Shown one piece after another: positions 16,024 through 24,048 of a DNA stretch of 32,748 bases. The position numbers and the translations under genes are program-made. Positions within the stretch are counted from its first letter, which is position 1, and each line of letters starts with the position of its first letter. The notes below the pieces were generated by a model that ran no database searches, was not told the DNA's origin, and was given only the letters and a program-made list of their open reading frames with translations. This DNA is from Bdellovibrionales bacterium (lineage in GTDB: Bacteria > Bdellovibrionota > UBA2428): positions 1 to 32,748 of the forward strand of contig JAFEAR010000224.1 of assembly GCA_018266335.1 (NCBI GenBank). The letters run 5' to 3'.

Positions 16024-17805
16024 TTAATGCGTGGGGACGGGCGCACCCGCTTCGATCCATTCGCGCACGAGGGCGCTTAGCTTTTGTCCCTCGGTCGCAT
16101 CGGGGAAGCCCATGGGGGGCATTTTTTCCCAGCTGCCCTTGCCCTGGAGGCGCAGCAAAAATTCGCTCTTGTCGGGTTGGCCCGGAATAACGAGGGGGGA
16201 AGAGCCTTCGCGGTGCGCGAGGAGCTTTTCGGCATTACCGATGTCGTCGAATTCCAGGAGGTGAATAACGGCGTAGTGCACGCCAGCGTGGCAATTCAAG
16301 CACGAGGAGTGAATCAGTTCGGATTGAATGCGCGTAAAGAGATTGGCGGGAGTGGGATTTGCGTTGGCTGCGGCGAGGCGGGCTTCGAAGGGCGCTTGCC
16401 GCTGCGTGCGGGCATCGCGCCAGGCTTTCTCGGCGGCGGTGAGTGCGTTCGAGGTGCTAGCGGGCACCGGGAGACCATTGCCTTTAGTTCGATCGTAAAA
16501 CAGGCGCAGAATTTTTTTGTTTTTATCCTCGGTGATGAAAACTGATCCGTCGCTAGCTACGCCTAGACTCGTGGGTGCACCCATGGGTTGCGTGCCTTTT
16601 TCTTCCCAGCCGTAGACGATGTTCATGGGGTCGCCCGTGGGACGCCCGCGCGAATCCGAATCGAAGGCCACAATGCGGTGACCAAATTCGCGGTAGCCGT
16701 GAAAGGCCACGATGAGTTTTCCTTGGTACCACGCGGGCCACTCGTCGTTGTGGCTAAAGTACATGGAGAGCGGCGACGCGTGCGCGGGCCATTGGAGCAG
16801 ACCTTGGCGATAGGACGCGCAGCTCTTGCCGCGGTACTCGGGACTCGTAACGTTTTTGCCGTAGCAGTAGGGCCAGCCATAATGGGCACCCGCCTCAACC
16901 AAGTTGAGTTCTTCGGGCGGTTCCGTGAGATCGCTCAGGTGGGGATCTTTGGAGTTGATAAAATCGCGCGAGTTCTCGCCCTGGTAGAGTTCGTTCGTGT
17001 CCGGATTGTAGGCGAGGGCCATGGAGTTTCGCAGACCGCGCGCTAGAATTTCAAAGTTGGGTAGAAATTTACCCTGAGCATCGAAGGTGTAGCGGCGAAT
17101 AACGCCGCGCGGGTTGCTGCCGTCGGTTTCGAGACACGGCACGGTGGGATTAGGATTTTTGCCCTGCGCATCTTCGCAGTTGTCCGACCAGGTTCCAATG
17201 TTCACGTACAGACGTTTTTGATTGTCGAAGGCGAGCGCCTTGAGGGGATGCCGCCCCGTATTGGGAAGACCATCGATGAGCACTTGCACGGTGGCGAGGG
17301 GATTGGGCGCGAGCGGACGAAAGCGAAAGATGGTGCCAGACGATCCGACGTAGAGAGTTTGTCCGTCGGGGCCGAGGAGCAATGCGTTCGGGCGATCGAG
17401 AATATTTTTGAGATTGGCGGGGAGTGTGGTGGCATCCATGAGTAGCGAGCGTTTGTAGGTGCCGTTGTCCTGGCGGGTGAGGAGGTAGAGTTTGCCCCGG
17501 TTGGGAACCCAGCCACCCATGTCCGCAAAAATCAGGGTGTGATCGTTGAGACTCGTGATGCCCCGGGGAAAGAGCAAGCCGTCGCCATTGTCTACGAGGC
17601 CCACGCAGAATCCCGGAGCCGTGCTGACATCGATGCGGGGGAGTCCGCCGCAAGTGCCTACCGTTTTGTAGGCCTTCGGTGTGGCGGGCTCGCGTGCGTC
17701 CGGTAGTCCGTAGGGCGCCGGAGGCGGCGGATTGTTGAGCAGCACGGGCTGCGATGTGCACGAGAGAAGGACAAGGGGGGCCGCGAGAAAAAAACGTGGC
17801 ATCAT
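16024..17805 (-). CDS. Lipoprotein: PQQ-type sugar dehydrogenase propeller fused to a c-type haem domain
   Basis: This 593-residue protein begins with a lipoprotein signal (lipobox VLLSC, Cys16). Residues about 50-440 resemble the soluble quinoprotein glucose/sorbosone dehydrogenase beta-propeller (repeated LYVGSSGTIFRFRP, LYVNIGTWSDNC, GLRNSMALAYNP, APTSLGVASDGSVFITED). Near residue 502 a single haem-c site CLNCH appears, with Met562 in KMPPM as the likely axial ligand. Family members oxidise sugars or related substrates with PQQ and pass electrons to a cytochrome; here the acceptor is built in. It is the last gene of a five-gene operon, 10 bp after the OmpA gene. Location is likely the outer or inner membrane surface facing the periplasm. 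PQQ binding and the substrate are inferred. Confidence 0.83.
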   Translation of the reverse strand: MMPRFFLAAPLVLLSCTSQPVLLNNPPPPAPYGLPDAREPATPKAYKTVGTCGGLPRIDVSTAPGFCVGLVDNGDGLLFPRGITSLNDHTLIFADMGGWVPNRGKLYLLTRQDNGTYKRSLLMDATTLPANLKNILDRPNALLLGPDGQTLYVGSSGTIFRFRPLAPNPLATVQVLIDGLPNTGRHPLKALAFDNQKRLYVNIGTWSDNCEDAQGKNPNPTVPCLETDGSNPRGVIRRYTFDAQGKFLPNFEILARGLRNSMALAYNPDTNELYQGENSRDFINSKDPHLSDLTEPPEELNLVEAGAHYGWPYCYGKNVTSPEYRGKSCASYRQGLLQWPAHASPLSMYFSHNDEWPAWYQGKLIVAFHGYREFGHRIVAFDSDSRGRPTGDPMNIVYGWEEKGTQPMGAPTSLGVASDGSVFITEDKNKKILRLFYDRTKGNGLPVPASTSNALTAAEKAWRDARTQRQAPFEARLAAANANPTPANLFTRIQSELIHSSCLNCHAGVHYAVIHLLEFDDIGNAEKLLAHREGSSPLVIPGQPDKSEFLLRLQGKGSWEKMPPMGFPDATEGQKLSALVREWIEAGAPVPTH

Positions 17806-17815
17806 GCCACGGATT

Positions 17816-18928
17816 TTACCTTACGGAAGAGTCTCGTCCACGGTCGATCTCGTTTATTCGATCACTGAAAAGATTCGGATTCGTTACGCCGTGGAATTCC
17901 ATTTCGACCCGGCGGTTGACACGCCAGGCTTCTTCGTTGTTTGCGGCGTTAATGGGCAGGCGTGAGCCCATGCCTTTATACGTCATGCGTTCGCCGGGAA
18001 CTTTTTCGTTCACTAGTACATCGAAAACGGTTTTTGCGCGTGCGGCGGATAGTTCGTCGTTCACGCGGTCTGTACCGCGACTGTCCGTGTGACCCGTAAT
18101 GGCCACCGACTCCCATGCGTCGGGATTGTTCGCCAGGAATTGGGCAAAGGACGCCAGGTACTTGCGGCGTTCGGGAGTGAGGTGCGACATTTTATATTGG
18201 AAGAGCAAACGATCTTCGGGAAAACGCACGAGCACGGATTTTAGATCGGTGACCTGGGCGATGGGTTCGGGAGCGGGGGCCGGTGCGGGCGGGGGGGGAG
18301 GTGGCAGTTCAGGTTCGCGCGGCGGCGGCGCCTTGCGGCCGTTGTTGAAGAAATCAAAGCCAATTTGCAGATCCACCATGGCAACCCAAGTGCTGCGGCT
18401 GGAAAGATTGAGGCTGCGGTGAATGAGCAGACCGGCGCGAAAGAGCGGATCGCCACTCGTGGGAATGTCGAAAAGCGCGTGCACGCCCGCCATGAACAAA
18501 TTGCTGCTGCTCCCCACAACTTCCGAGTAGGAGTTATCGGTGCCCGTAAAGAGTGTCAGTGTGGGGCCCAGTTGGAAGAGTGGATTAATGCGATAGCGTG
18601 GCTGAAACTCTAGGGTAAAAGCGTCGGTGCTCGGTGAAATCTTTTGGATCGAGTTGCTTCCCGAAATGCGGCTGAAGTTGTACCCGAGGCCACCGTCGAA
18701 AACCCATTTTTCTTTGTAGTACGAGCCAATTGCGCGGAGCCAGGTATCGGTGCCGGTTTTGTTGACCTCTCCGTCTACGCTCGTCGATAAACTTTGGTAG
18801 CCGAAACCCAGACCAAAAAATGGAAACAGCCCGCGGCGGTCGGCCAAGTCGTTCGCGTGAACGACGAAGGGAGCGTAGGCCAAAAGAGTGAGCGGCAAGA
18901 GCAATTTGTTTCGGCTAGTCATGTTCAT
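17816..18928 (-). CDS. OmpA-family outer-membrane protein
   Basis: The 370-residue protein has a signal peptide (about 1-25, ending VHA), an N-terminal beta-barrel-like region (about 28-215: GLGFGYQSL, then alternating strands), a Pro-rich hinge (about 218-240: a run of prolines followed by APAPAPEP), and a C-terminal OmpA peptidoglycan-binding domain (about 248-355: AITGHTDSRGTD, SAARAKTVFDVL, GMGSRLPI, NRRVEMEF). Known members tether the outer membrane to peptidoglycan; the conserved Asp and Arg of the TDSRG and NRRVE segments bind diaminopimelate. The second Met (18922) is an alternative start. Its start overlaps the stop of the anchored protein upstream by 14 bp, so it is translationally coupled. 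Confidence 0.93.
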   Translation of the reverse strand: MNMTSRNKLLLPLTLLAYAPFVVHANDLADRRGLFPFFGLGFGYQSLSTSVDGEVNKTGTDTWLRAIGSYYKEKWVFDGGLGYNFSRISGSNSIQKISPSTDAFTLEFQPRYRINPLFQLGPTLTLFTGTDNSYSEVVGSSSNLFMAGVHALFDIPTSGDPLFRAGLLIHRSLNLSSRSTWVAMVDLQIGFDFFNNGRKAPPPREPELPPPPPPAPAPAPEPIAQVTDLKSVLVRFPEDRLLFQYKMSHLTPERRKYLASFAQFLANNPDAWESVAITGHTDSRGTDRVNDELSAARAKTVFDVLVNEKVPGERMTYKGMGSRLPINAANNEEAWRVNRRVEMEFHGVTNPNLFSDRINEIDRGRDSSVR

Positions 18929-19565
18929 TTGAGTTTAGGCTCCCTTGGGGGTTTTGGGAAGAGTTCGCGCCTAGCCAAGTGCGCAGCTGCGCTTTGACGT
19001 CGGGGTTTACATGCAGAGCTTGAATCTGCTCGAAGAGTTGAGCGGCGGCCGTGGCGTCGAGTTCGTCGTGCAGCGCGTGAGCCGCCGTTGCGAGGGTCTC
19101 GACGGCGTCGCCCTGGGCCGAATCGGGACTCGGGGTTTCAAGGATGCGCAAGCTAAATTCCGAAACGAGCGGCCTCCACTCGGGACCTCCCCGCGCCAGA
19201 AATCGCAGCACACGTCCGCGGGTGAGCCAGTCGTGTTCGGGGAGGGATTCGAAGTAGTCACGAATCGCGTAGGCGGCGTTGCCTCCGTTCTGAGTCGTCT
19301 GCGCAATGAGCGTTACGAGTTCGGCGGGAGCATCGGCCGGGGGATTGGGGGGGGTGGGCGCCCTATGCAAGCGCGAGGCCTCAAGTAAGTCGGCCGCCGA
19401 ATTGAAAGCTTCGGCGAGTTGAGCATCGGGATGGCCGTGTTCATCCACGAGGACTCGCGACACATCGCCCGTAGCCGGCGCAGTGGGCGTTTGGCGATCG
19501 ATCCAGTGGGACCAGCCCACCGCTCCGGCCACCAACAAGAGTACGAGCCACAGAGGAGATTTCAT
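18915..19565 (-). CDS. Membrane-anchored protein of unknown function
   Basis: The 216-residue protein has one N-terminal hydrophobic helix (about 4-20), which may be an uncleaved anchor or a signal peptide. A Pro/Ala-rich linker (about 28-80) precedes a helical domain (about 80-200) with repeated Ala/Leu-rich helices of the HEAT/TPR-like kind (TAAHALHDELDATAAAQLF). No catalytic motif is visible. It overlaps the upstream HAMP gene by 4 bp (ATGA) and the downstream OmpA gene by 14 bp, so it is the third gene of a tightly coupled envelope operon and probably acts with its partners in the periplasm. No family is recognised. Confidence 0.7.
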   Translation of the reverse strand: MKSPLWLVLLLVAGAVGWSHWIDRQTPTAPATGDVSRVLVDEHGHPDAQLAEAFNSAADLLEASRLHRAPTPPNPPADAPAELVTLIAQTTQNGGNAAYAIRDYFESLPEHDWLTRGRVLRFLARGGPEWRPLVSEFSLRILETPSPDSAQGDAVETLATAAHALHDELDATAAAQLFEQIQALHVNPDVKAQLRTWLGANSSQNPQGSLNSNEHD

Positions 19566-20011
19566 TTTGAGAGGCGATGAAGTGCCTTGTTGATGGACTC
19601 CGCCATCTCGGGAAAGTAGTCGCCCTGCCGAAAGTTGAGCTCGCGCACCCGTCCGTTCGCCGCAATGTCTTCGAGATGTTCGCGCATACGATGAATGGGG
19701 CCCGCAATGCGGTGGGAGAGTAGGAGTCCACCGATGACGATGGCGAGGGCCGCCACGAGGGAGGTGACAATGAAAACCGAATTCAGCATCGCGCGTTGTT
19801 CCGCGATAAAGCGAAAGAAGGGATGGTCGGGAGGCAAGTTAAGCGACTTGCCGATCTCGATGAATTTCCAAATGAAGTAGTGATTCGAAATGTAAAACAC
19901 GGCAATGGCCGCAGCGGCGATGGCCAGCGTGAAGCCGACGAAGCGCAGCTGGAAGCCGGGGTTGATTAAATAGTTGCGGCGACCGCGTGAAGTCGACTCC
20001 GATGTCATCAT
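19562..20011 (-). CDS. Short HAMP-domain membrane protein
   Basis: The ATG at 20009-20011 overlaps the upstream stop by one base (TGATG). The 149 residues contain TM1 (about 22-42), a short periplasmic loop with PPDHPFFRFIAEQ, TM2 (about 77-99), and then a HAMP-like linker starting SHRIAGPIHRMREHLEDI and ending at the C-terminus. There is no kinase, methyl-accepting or cyclase output domain. Stand-alone HAMP proteins of this kind, which begin with a basic RNYLINPGFQL segment, are seen in Bdellovibrio-like bacteria and are often labelled chemotaxis-like. It is probably an inner-membrane adaptor for the operon. It overlaps the next gene by 4 bp. Confidence 0.75.
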   Translation of the reverse strand: MMTSESTSRGRRNYLINPGFQLRFVGFTLAIAAAAIAVFYISNHYFIWKFIEIGKSLNLPPDHPFFRFIAEQRAMLNSVFIVTSLVAALAIVIGGLLLSHRIAGPIHRMREHLEDIAANGRVRELNFRQGDYFPEMAESINKALHRLSK

Positions 20012-22653
20012 CACTCCAAATGCATGGGCATGCCGTAGGCCGTGCAGCTCATGGTGCAGCTCGGCGGGAAGCACACGCCCTGCGCGGCGCACGCTTCGCC
20101 GCAAATGTGGTGGGTGGCGTTGACGTATACGGGGCCGGTAGGCACGGCAACACCGCCGCAGCCAAAGGTGCCGCCATAGCCCCGCATCGCGGGCAGCGTT
20201 TGCGCTCCTTGCACGCAGCCGGTTGCGTCGTAGTAACCGCCGTAAGCGGACTGTGCCCACGAAGGACGACAGGTGGGAGCGGGCGGTGCGGGCGGCGGAG
20301 CGGTCGTGGCCCAGTTGAGCTGCCGCACGGGACCTACGTTGCCGGCGCGATCGGTCGCGCGCATGGACACTGTGTAGTTGTGATTCGAGCTGAGTCCCGA
20401 ATAAGTGAGCGGGCTAGTGCACGCGGCCCACGCGTAGGTGAGTTCCAGTTGGCACTCAACCTTGGCAATGCCGCTGCCGCCCGAGTCGCTCGACGTGAGG
20501 GTGAATTGTCCACTCGTGGTCGAAGGCGTAACGCCGGTGATGGTGACATCGGGGGCGGAGGTGTCCACGTTCCAAACGGTTTGGTCGGAGGGGCCGGGGG
20601 TGCCATTGCCGTCGATGGGGCGCACGTAGAACGTGTGCGGACCGTTACCGGGTGCCGAGACCGTAGTCGGCGAGGTGCAGCTTGCCCAGGCGCCGGAGTC
20701 GAGCTTGCATTCGTAGCCGGCGGGCGGCGTACCGTTGCAAGTAATGCCGATGTTGACGGAGGTTTGATTGGTCCAGCCCGAGTTGAGTGGGGTGGAGATA
20801 ACGGGCGTGCACGTGGAGCCCACGTAAACGGGCGTGGTGCGGAAGGTCGTAGAGCTTTCGGCGCCTACGTTGCCGGCGACGTCGATCGATTTCACGCGGA
20901 AGGTGTAGTTCGTGTTGAGCGTGAGACCATTATAGGTCACGGGATTGGTGCAGGCGGTCCAGGTGGTGACGCCGTCGAGCTGGCACTGACTCTGCGCAAC
21001 GCCGCTGCCACCCGTATCGGTGGCCGTGAATTGAATCGTTGCCGACTGGTTTACGTTGTTAACCGTGTTGATGCTCGTGGTGGGGCCCACCAAATCTACG
21101 CCCCAATTGAGCGCGAGGCTGGGCTGGCCCACGTTGCCCACACTGTCCGTGGCGCGCACGGAGAAAGCGTAGCTCTGACCAGATTGCAGGCCCGTTAAGT
21201 TGTGGGAGCTCGAAGAAGTACAGCTCGTCCAGGGGGCACTCGCATTCGCGCGGCATTCGTAGCTGGTGAGCGGGATGGGCGACGAACACGTGAAGTTAAT
21301 TGTTTCGGAGCTGTTCTTGCGGAAGGCCGGATTGAAGGCCGTGCTGACGGCACACGAGGGCGGTTGCACGTTGGGTGCAGTCCAAGTGTAGGACGCAGGT
21401 ACACTTTCGTTTCCAGCGAAGTCGGTGCCCTTCACGTTGAAGGTGTGCGACTTGGTGGGAACGATGCCCGAGGTGTAGTTCTTCGGCGAGGTGCACGGAG
21501 TCCAATCGATCACAATGGAGCCGTCGCGAATGAGTTGGCACGTAAAGCCTGCGAGGGGATCGCCGACGCTGTCGCGACCCGTAAAGGTGAAGCCGGGGGT
21601 GAGTGAGGTCACCTGCGCGGACGTGATTTCTACGATGGGTGCGATGGAGTTAACTTTCCATGCGACGTTGGCGCTGGGACTGCGATTGCCAAGGTTGTCG
21701 ACGTAGCGCACGTTGAAGATGTGGTTGCCCTCGCTCAAGTTCGTTACCTGGTGCGTGGTGGGAGAGTCGCAAGGAACCCAAGCGTTGTAGTCGAGGCGGC
21801 ATTCTACGGACGCCAAATTGTTCGACGGAGAGTGGCACTGAAAGTTGAAGGCCTGCGTGCGCAGGCGGCTGTTGGGAGCCACGGCGCTCGTAAAGACGCA
21901 TCCGTCGAAGCTGTTCGAGAAGGGCCGAGTCGTGAAGTCCACGCGACTCTCTCCGCTCGCGTTGCCGGCGTTGTCGAAGGCCTTTACGTAGAAGCTGTAG
22001 GGCGTGTTGCTCGTGAGGGCGAAGTAGTTGATGGGGGCGGTGCAATCGCTCCACGCAGAGTAAATGGGGAGGAGGCGACACTGAAATTTTTTCAGATCGC
22101 TGCCGCCGGAATCACTGCCGGCAAAAGTGAGACTCGCGCTCGTGTCCGTGGTGGCGACCAGGCTGGCGGAGGTGATGGTGGGAGCCGTGCGGTCCACGCC
22201 CCAAGTGGCGTAGGGGCTAGTGCCAAGGGTGGCGTCGGCGTCGGTGCCGCGAACGCGAAACCGGTAAATGCCGTTCGTGAGTCCGGTGAGGGTGTGGCTC
22301 GTCATGGACTGGCAGGTGGTCCAGGCGTCGTCGTTGACCTGGCAATCCACGGCTTTGATTTTTTTGCCGGTCGAGTGCACGCAGTTGAAGGCAAAAGTTT
22401 CGCTCGAGTTGTTGCGCCAGAAATTGGGAATGGGCGTGGTGATGGCGCAGTTGATGGAGCTCACGACTACGTAGAAGTTATTATTGTTCGAATCCTGGGG
22501 GCCGGCATTTTGGGTGCTCCCCGCACTGCCAGCGCTCTCGGCGCTGCCGAAATAGCTGCGATCGACAATCTTCTTACATCCGCTCGCAATCAGTGCGAAG
22601 GCGAAGAAGGGCACCCAACGAATAGCTAATTTGCGGAAAGTAAAAGTAGTCAT
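20011..22653 (-). CDS. Large lipoprotein with eight Ig/FnIII-like repeats and a Cys-rich tail
   Basis: The ATG at 22651-22653 (AGGAA upstream) gives an 880-residue lipoprotein: a lipobox ending ASGC (Cys26), a Ser/Asn-rich linker (about 38-62), then eight modules of about 90 residues centred on a pattern of Cys, 6-14 residues, W, two residues, C, and about 25 residues further on a beta hairpin ending D-x-x-GN. The modules lie roughly at 102-140, 190-230, 284-322, 371-415, 466-507, 557-595, 648-684 and 733-772. The two Cys of each module probably form a disulfide. Residues about 795-880 are Cys-rich (ten Cys). The layout resembles Bdellovibrio adhesin-like surface lipoproteins, so a binding or contact role is inferred. 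A start at 22734 is in frame but lacks a signal. It heads the envelope operon. Confidence 0.85.
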   Translation of the reverse strand: MTTFTFRKLAIRWVPFFAFALIASGCKKIVDRSYFGSAESAGSAGSTQNAGPQDSNNNNFYVVVSSINCAITTPIPNFWRNNSSETFAFNCVHSTGKKIKAVDCQVNDDAWTTCQSMTSHTLTGLTNGIYRFRVRGTDADATLGTSPYATWGVDRTAPTITSASLVATTDTSASLTFAGSDSGGSDLKKFQCRLLPIYSAWSDCTAPINYFALTSNTPYSFYVKAFDNAGNASGESRVDFTTRPFSNSFDGCVFTSAVAPNSRLRTQAFNFQCHSPSNNLASVECRLDYNAWVPCDSPTTHQVTNLSEGNHIFNVRYVDNLGNRSPSANVAWKVNSIAPIVEITSAQVTSLTPGFTFTGRDSVGDPLAGFTCQLIRDGSIVIDWTPCTSPKNYTSGIVPTKSHTFNVKGTDFAGNESVPASYTWTAPNVQPPSCAVSTAFNPAFRKNSSETINFTCSSPIPLTSYECRANASAPWTSCTSSSSHNLTGLQSGQSYAFSVRATDSVGNVGQPSLALNWGVDLVGPTTSINTVNNVNQSATIQFTATDTGGSGVAQSQCQLDGVTTWTACTNPVTYNGLTLNTNYTFRVKSIDVAGNVGAESSTTFRTTPVYVGSTCTPVISTPLNSGWTNQTSVNIGITCNGTPPAGYECKLDSGAWASCTSPTTVSAPGNGPHTFYVRPIDGNGTPGPSDQTVWNVDTSAPDVTITGVTPSTTSGQFTLTSSDSGGSGIAKVECQLELTYAWAACTSPLTYSGLSSNHNYTVSMRATDRAGNVGPVRQLNWATTAPPPAPPAPTCRPSWAQSAYGGYYDATGCVQGAQTLPAMRGYGGTFGCGGVAVPTGPVYVNATHHICGEACAAQGVCFPPSCTMSCTAYGMPMHLE

Positions 22654-22749
22654 GCCAGTTCCTATCGGAGTGCGGGGACTTTCGCTGAAGTTGCACGCCA
22701 ATCCTTTGACATCTTTTGTGGCGCAAGGGGTCACGTTACACTGGGGAGA

Positions 22750-23418
22750 ATGAAGTTTACGAACTACGTTGCACTCTCCGGAATGCTCTCGGCCTTGGCG
22801 TCTGTCGCCAGCTACGCGCAGGAGGATTTCGGCAGCTACGGACGTTCGCTGGGCGCCTTCCGCAACACTTGGTACTGCTTGGCGCTGGAGTCTGATTATC
22901 CCAGCTCGCCGAAGGATCAGCGCTTGCTAGATCGCCAGGATAAGGTGCTTGCCACGGTCCACGAGGGATTTCGCAAGGACTTGCGCATTGAAGGTTCCGG
23001 AAAACTGCTGGATGGTCGGGTACTCAATTTTGCTGAACTGCGCGGCAATGAACACCGGTACCGGACCACGACCAATCCCTTTGGCGACGGTGTTGGGACC
23101 TGTGCGCTGGTTCCCTTTCATACGATTGCGGTTGATCCGCAACGCATTCCGCTCGGGTCCGTGGTGCGTATTCCCGAAACGGTCGGCATGAAGCTTCCCG
23201 ATGGCAGTGTGCACAATGGTTTGTGGAAGGCCGAAGATATTGGTTCTGCCATTAAAAACGATCGTATCGATTTATTCGTGGGCGCTGGTGAGCGCAATGG
23301 TCGTTACCTAGAGGCTTACGGCATTAAAAATATGCAGGCCCTCACGGTGGAACTAGTGCAGGAGCCGACGGACGACAGTTGCGTTTATCAGGCTGCGCCC
23401 GTTCAGCCACAATTGTGA
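22750..23418 (+). CDS. Secreted 3D-domain protein, probable peptidoglycan-active
   Basis: The 222-residue protein has a signal peptide (about 1-23, ending SYAQ). Residues about 90-195 form a 3D domain, the double-psi barrel named after three conserved aspartates: Asp129 in AVDPQRIPLGS, Asp163 in AEDIGSAIKN, and Asp174 in RIDLFVG. Related barrels include the catalytic domain of the lytic transglycosylase MltA and Gram-positive resuscitation proteins, so glycan-strand cleavage is likely. It starts a rightward operon and shares GTGA with the next gene. The divergent lipoprotein gene lies 96 bp away; that gap contains a TTGACA box but no convincing -10. Confidence 0.82.
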   Translation: MKFTNYVALSGMLSALASVASYAQEDFGSYGRSLGAFRNTWYCLALESDYPSSPKDQRLLDRQDKVLATVHEGFRKDLRIEGSGKLLDGRVLNFAELRGNEHRYRTTTNPFGDGVGTCALVPFHTIAVDPQRIPLGSVVRIPETVGMKLPDGSVHNGLWKAEDIGSAIKNDRIDLFVGAGERNGRYLEAYGIKNMQALTVELVQEPTDDSCVYQAAPVQPQL

Positions 23419-24038
23419 GCATAGAAATTCGTCGTGCACGTCCGCACGAATGGACGCAAATCCGAGAAATTAATTGTTTGACCGGTAAGGGGGGAGATCC
23501 CATCGATGCCGTGCGCTGGCCCCTCTTTGCGGACTTCTGGATTGCACCCTATCAAGCGCTGGGTAGTGCCTGGGTGGCGAGTGAGGGCGAGCGAGTGCTC
23601 GGTTACTTAACGGGCGTGGTTGATACCCACGAGTTTCGGCGGCACAAACTTTGGCGCGTGGATTTGCCCTTTGTTTCGCGTATTGTGCGCGGTCACTACG
23701 GATGGCGTCCGGATGTGAAGACGGCTCTTTTGCGCACGCTACGGTACCGGCGTTTGCCCGAGGATAGTTTTGGCGCCGAACGCCTGGCGGAGTGGCGCAC
23801 CGAGTACGCCGCCCACTTGCACATTAACTTTCGGAGTGACGTGCGCGGACGAGGGTTGGGGCGCCAATTGATTGAGGCCTTCGTGGCGGATCTTCGTCAA
23901 CAACGTGTGAACGGCGTACATTTGTTCTGTGGCGATTCCGCGACGGCCTTTTATCGGAAGGCAGGCTTTGCGGAATTGGCTCGACACGAGGTGGCGCCGG
24001 GCGCGCACGTCTTTGCTTTCGGTCGACGTCTTCTGTAA
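23415..24038 (+). CDS. GNAT-family N-acetyltransferase
   Basis: The GTG at 23415 overlaps the preceding TGA (GTGA, 4 bp) and gives 207 residues starting VSIEIRRARPHEW. The fold is GNAT: a first strand and helix (IRRARPHEWTQIREIN), then the acetyl-CoA motif A (LHINFRSDVRGRGLGRQLIEAF, whose RGRGLGRQ loop binds the pyrophosphate) and motif B (VHLFCGDSATAFYRKAGFAEL). Such enzymes acetylate amines on small molecules or proteins in the cytoplasm. The substrate cannot be read from sequence; its place between a 3D-domain protein and a polysaccharide deacetylase suggests a cell-wall link, but that is inference. Confidence 0.87.
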   Translation: MSIEIRRARPHEWTQIREINCLTGKGGDPIDAVRWPLFADFWIAPYQALGSAWVASEGERVLGYLTGVVDTHEFRRHKLWRVDLPFVSRIVRGHYGWRPDVKTALLRTLRYRRLPEDSFGAERLAEWRTEYAAHLHINFRSDVRGRGLGRQLIEAFVADLRQQRVNGVHLFCGDSATAFYRKAGFAELARHEVAPGAHVFAFGRRLL

Positions 24039-24048
24039 CATCTTCTCT

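Noticed and set aside
19987..21198. 403-codon open frame on the plus strand opposite the repeat lipoprotein
   Set aside because: It is antisense to a lipoprotein with a clear lipobox and repeated modules; the plus-strand translation is Gly/Arg/Ala-rich with no motif.
21721..22629. 302-codon open frame on the plus strand
   Set aside because: Same reason: it lies opposite the N-terminal half of the repeat lipoprotein and shows no recognisable features.
22700..22749. TTGACA box upstream of the 3D-domain gene as a promoter
   Set aside because: No convincing -10 lies 15-19 bp downstream, so it was not listed as a feature.
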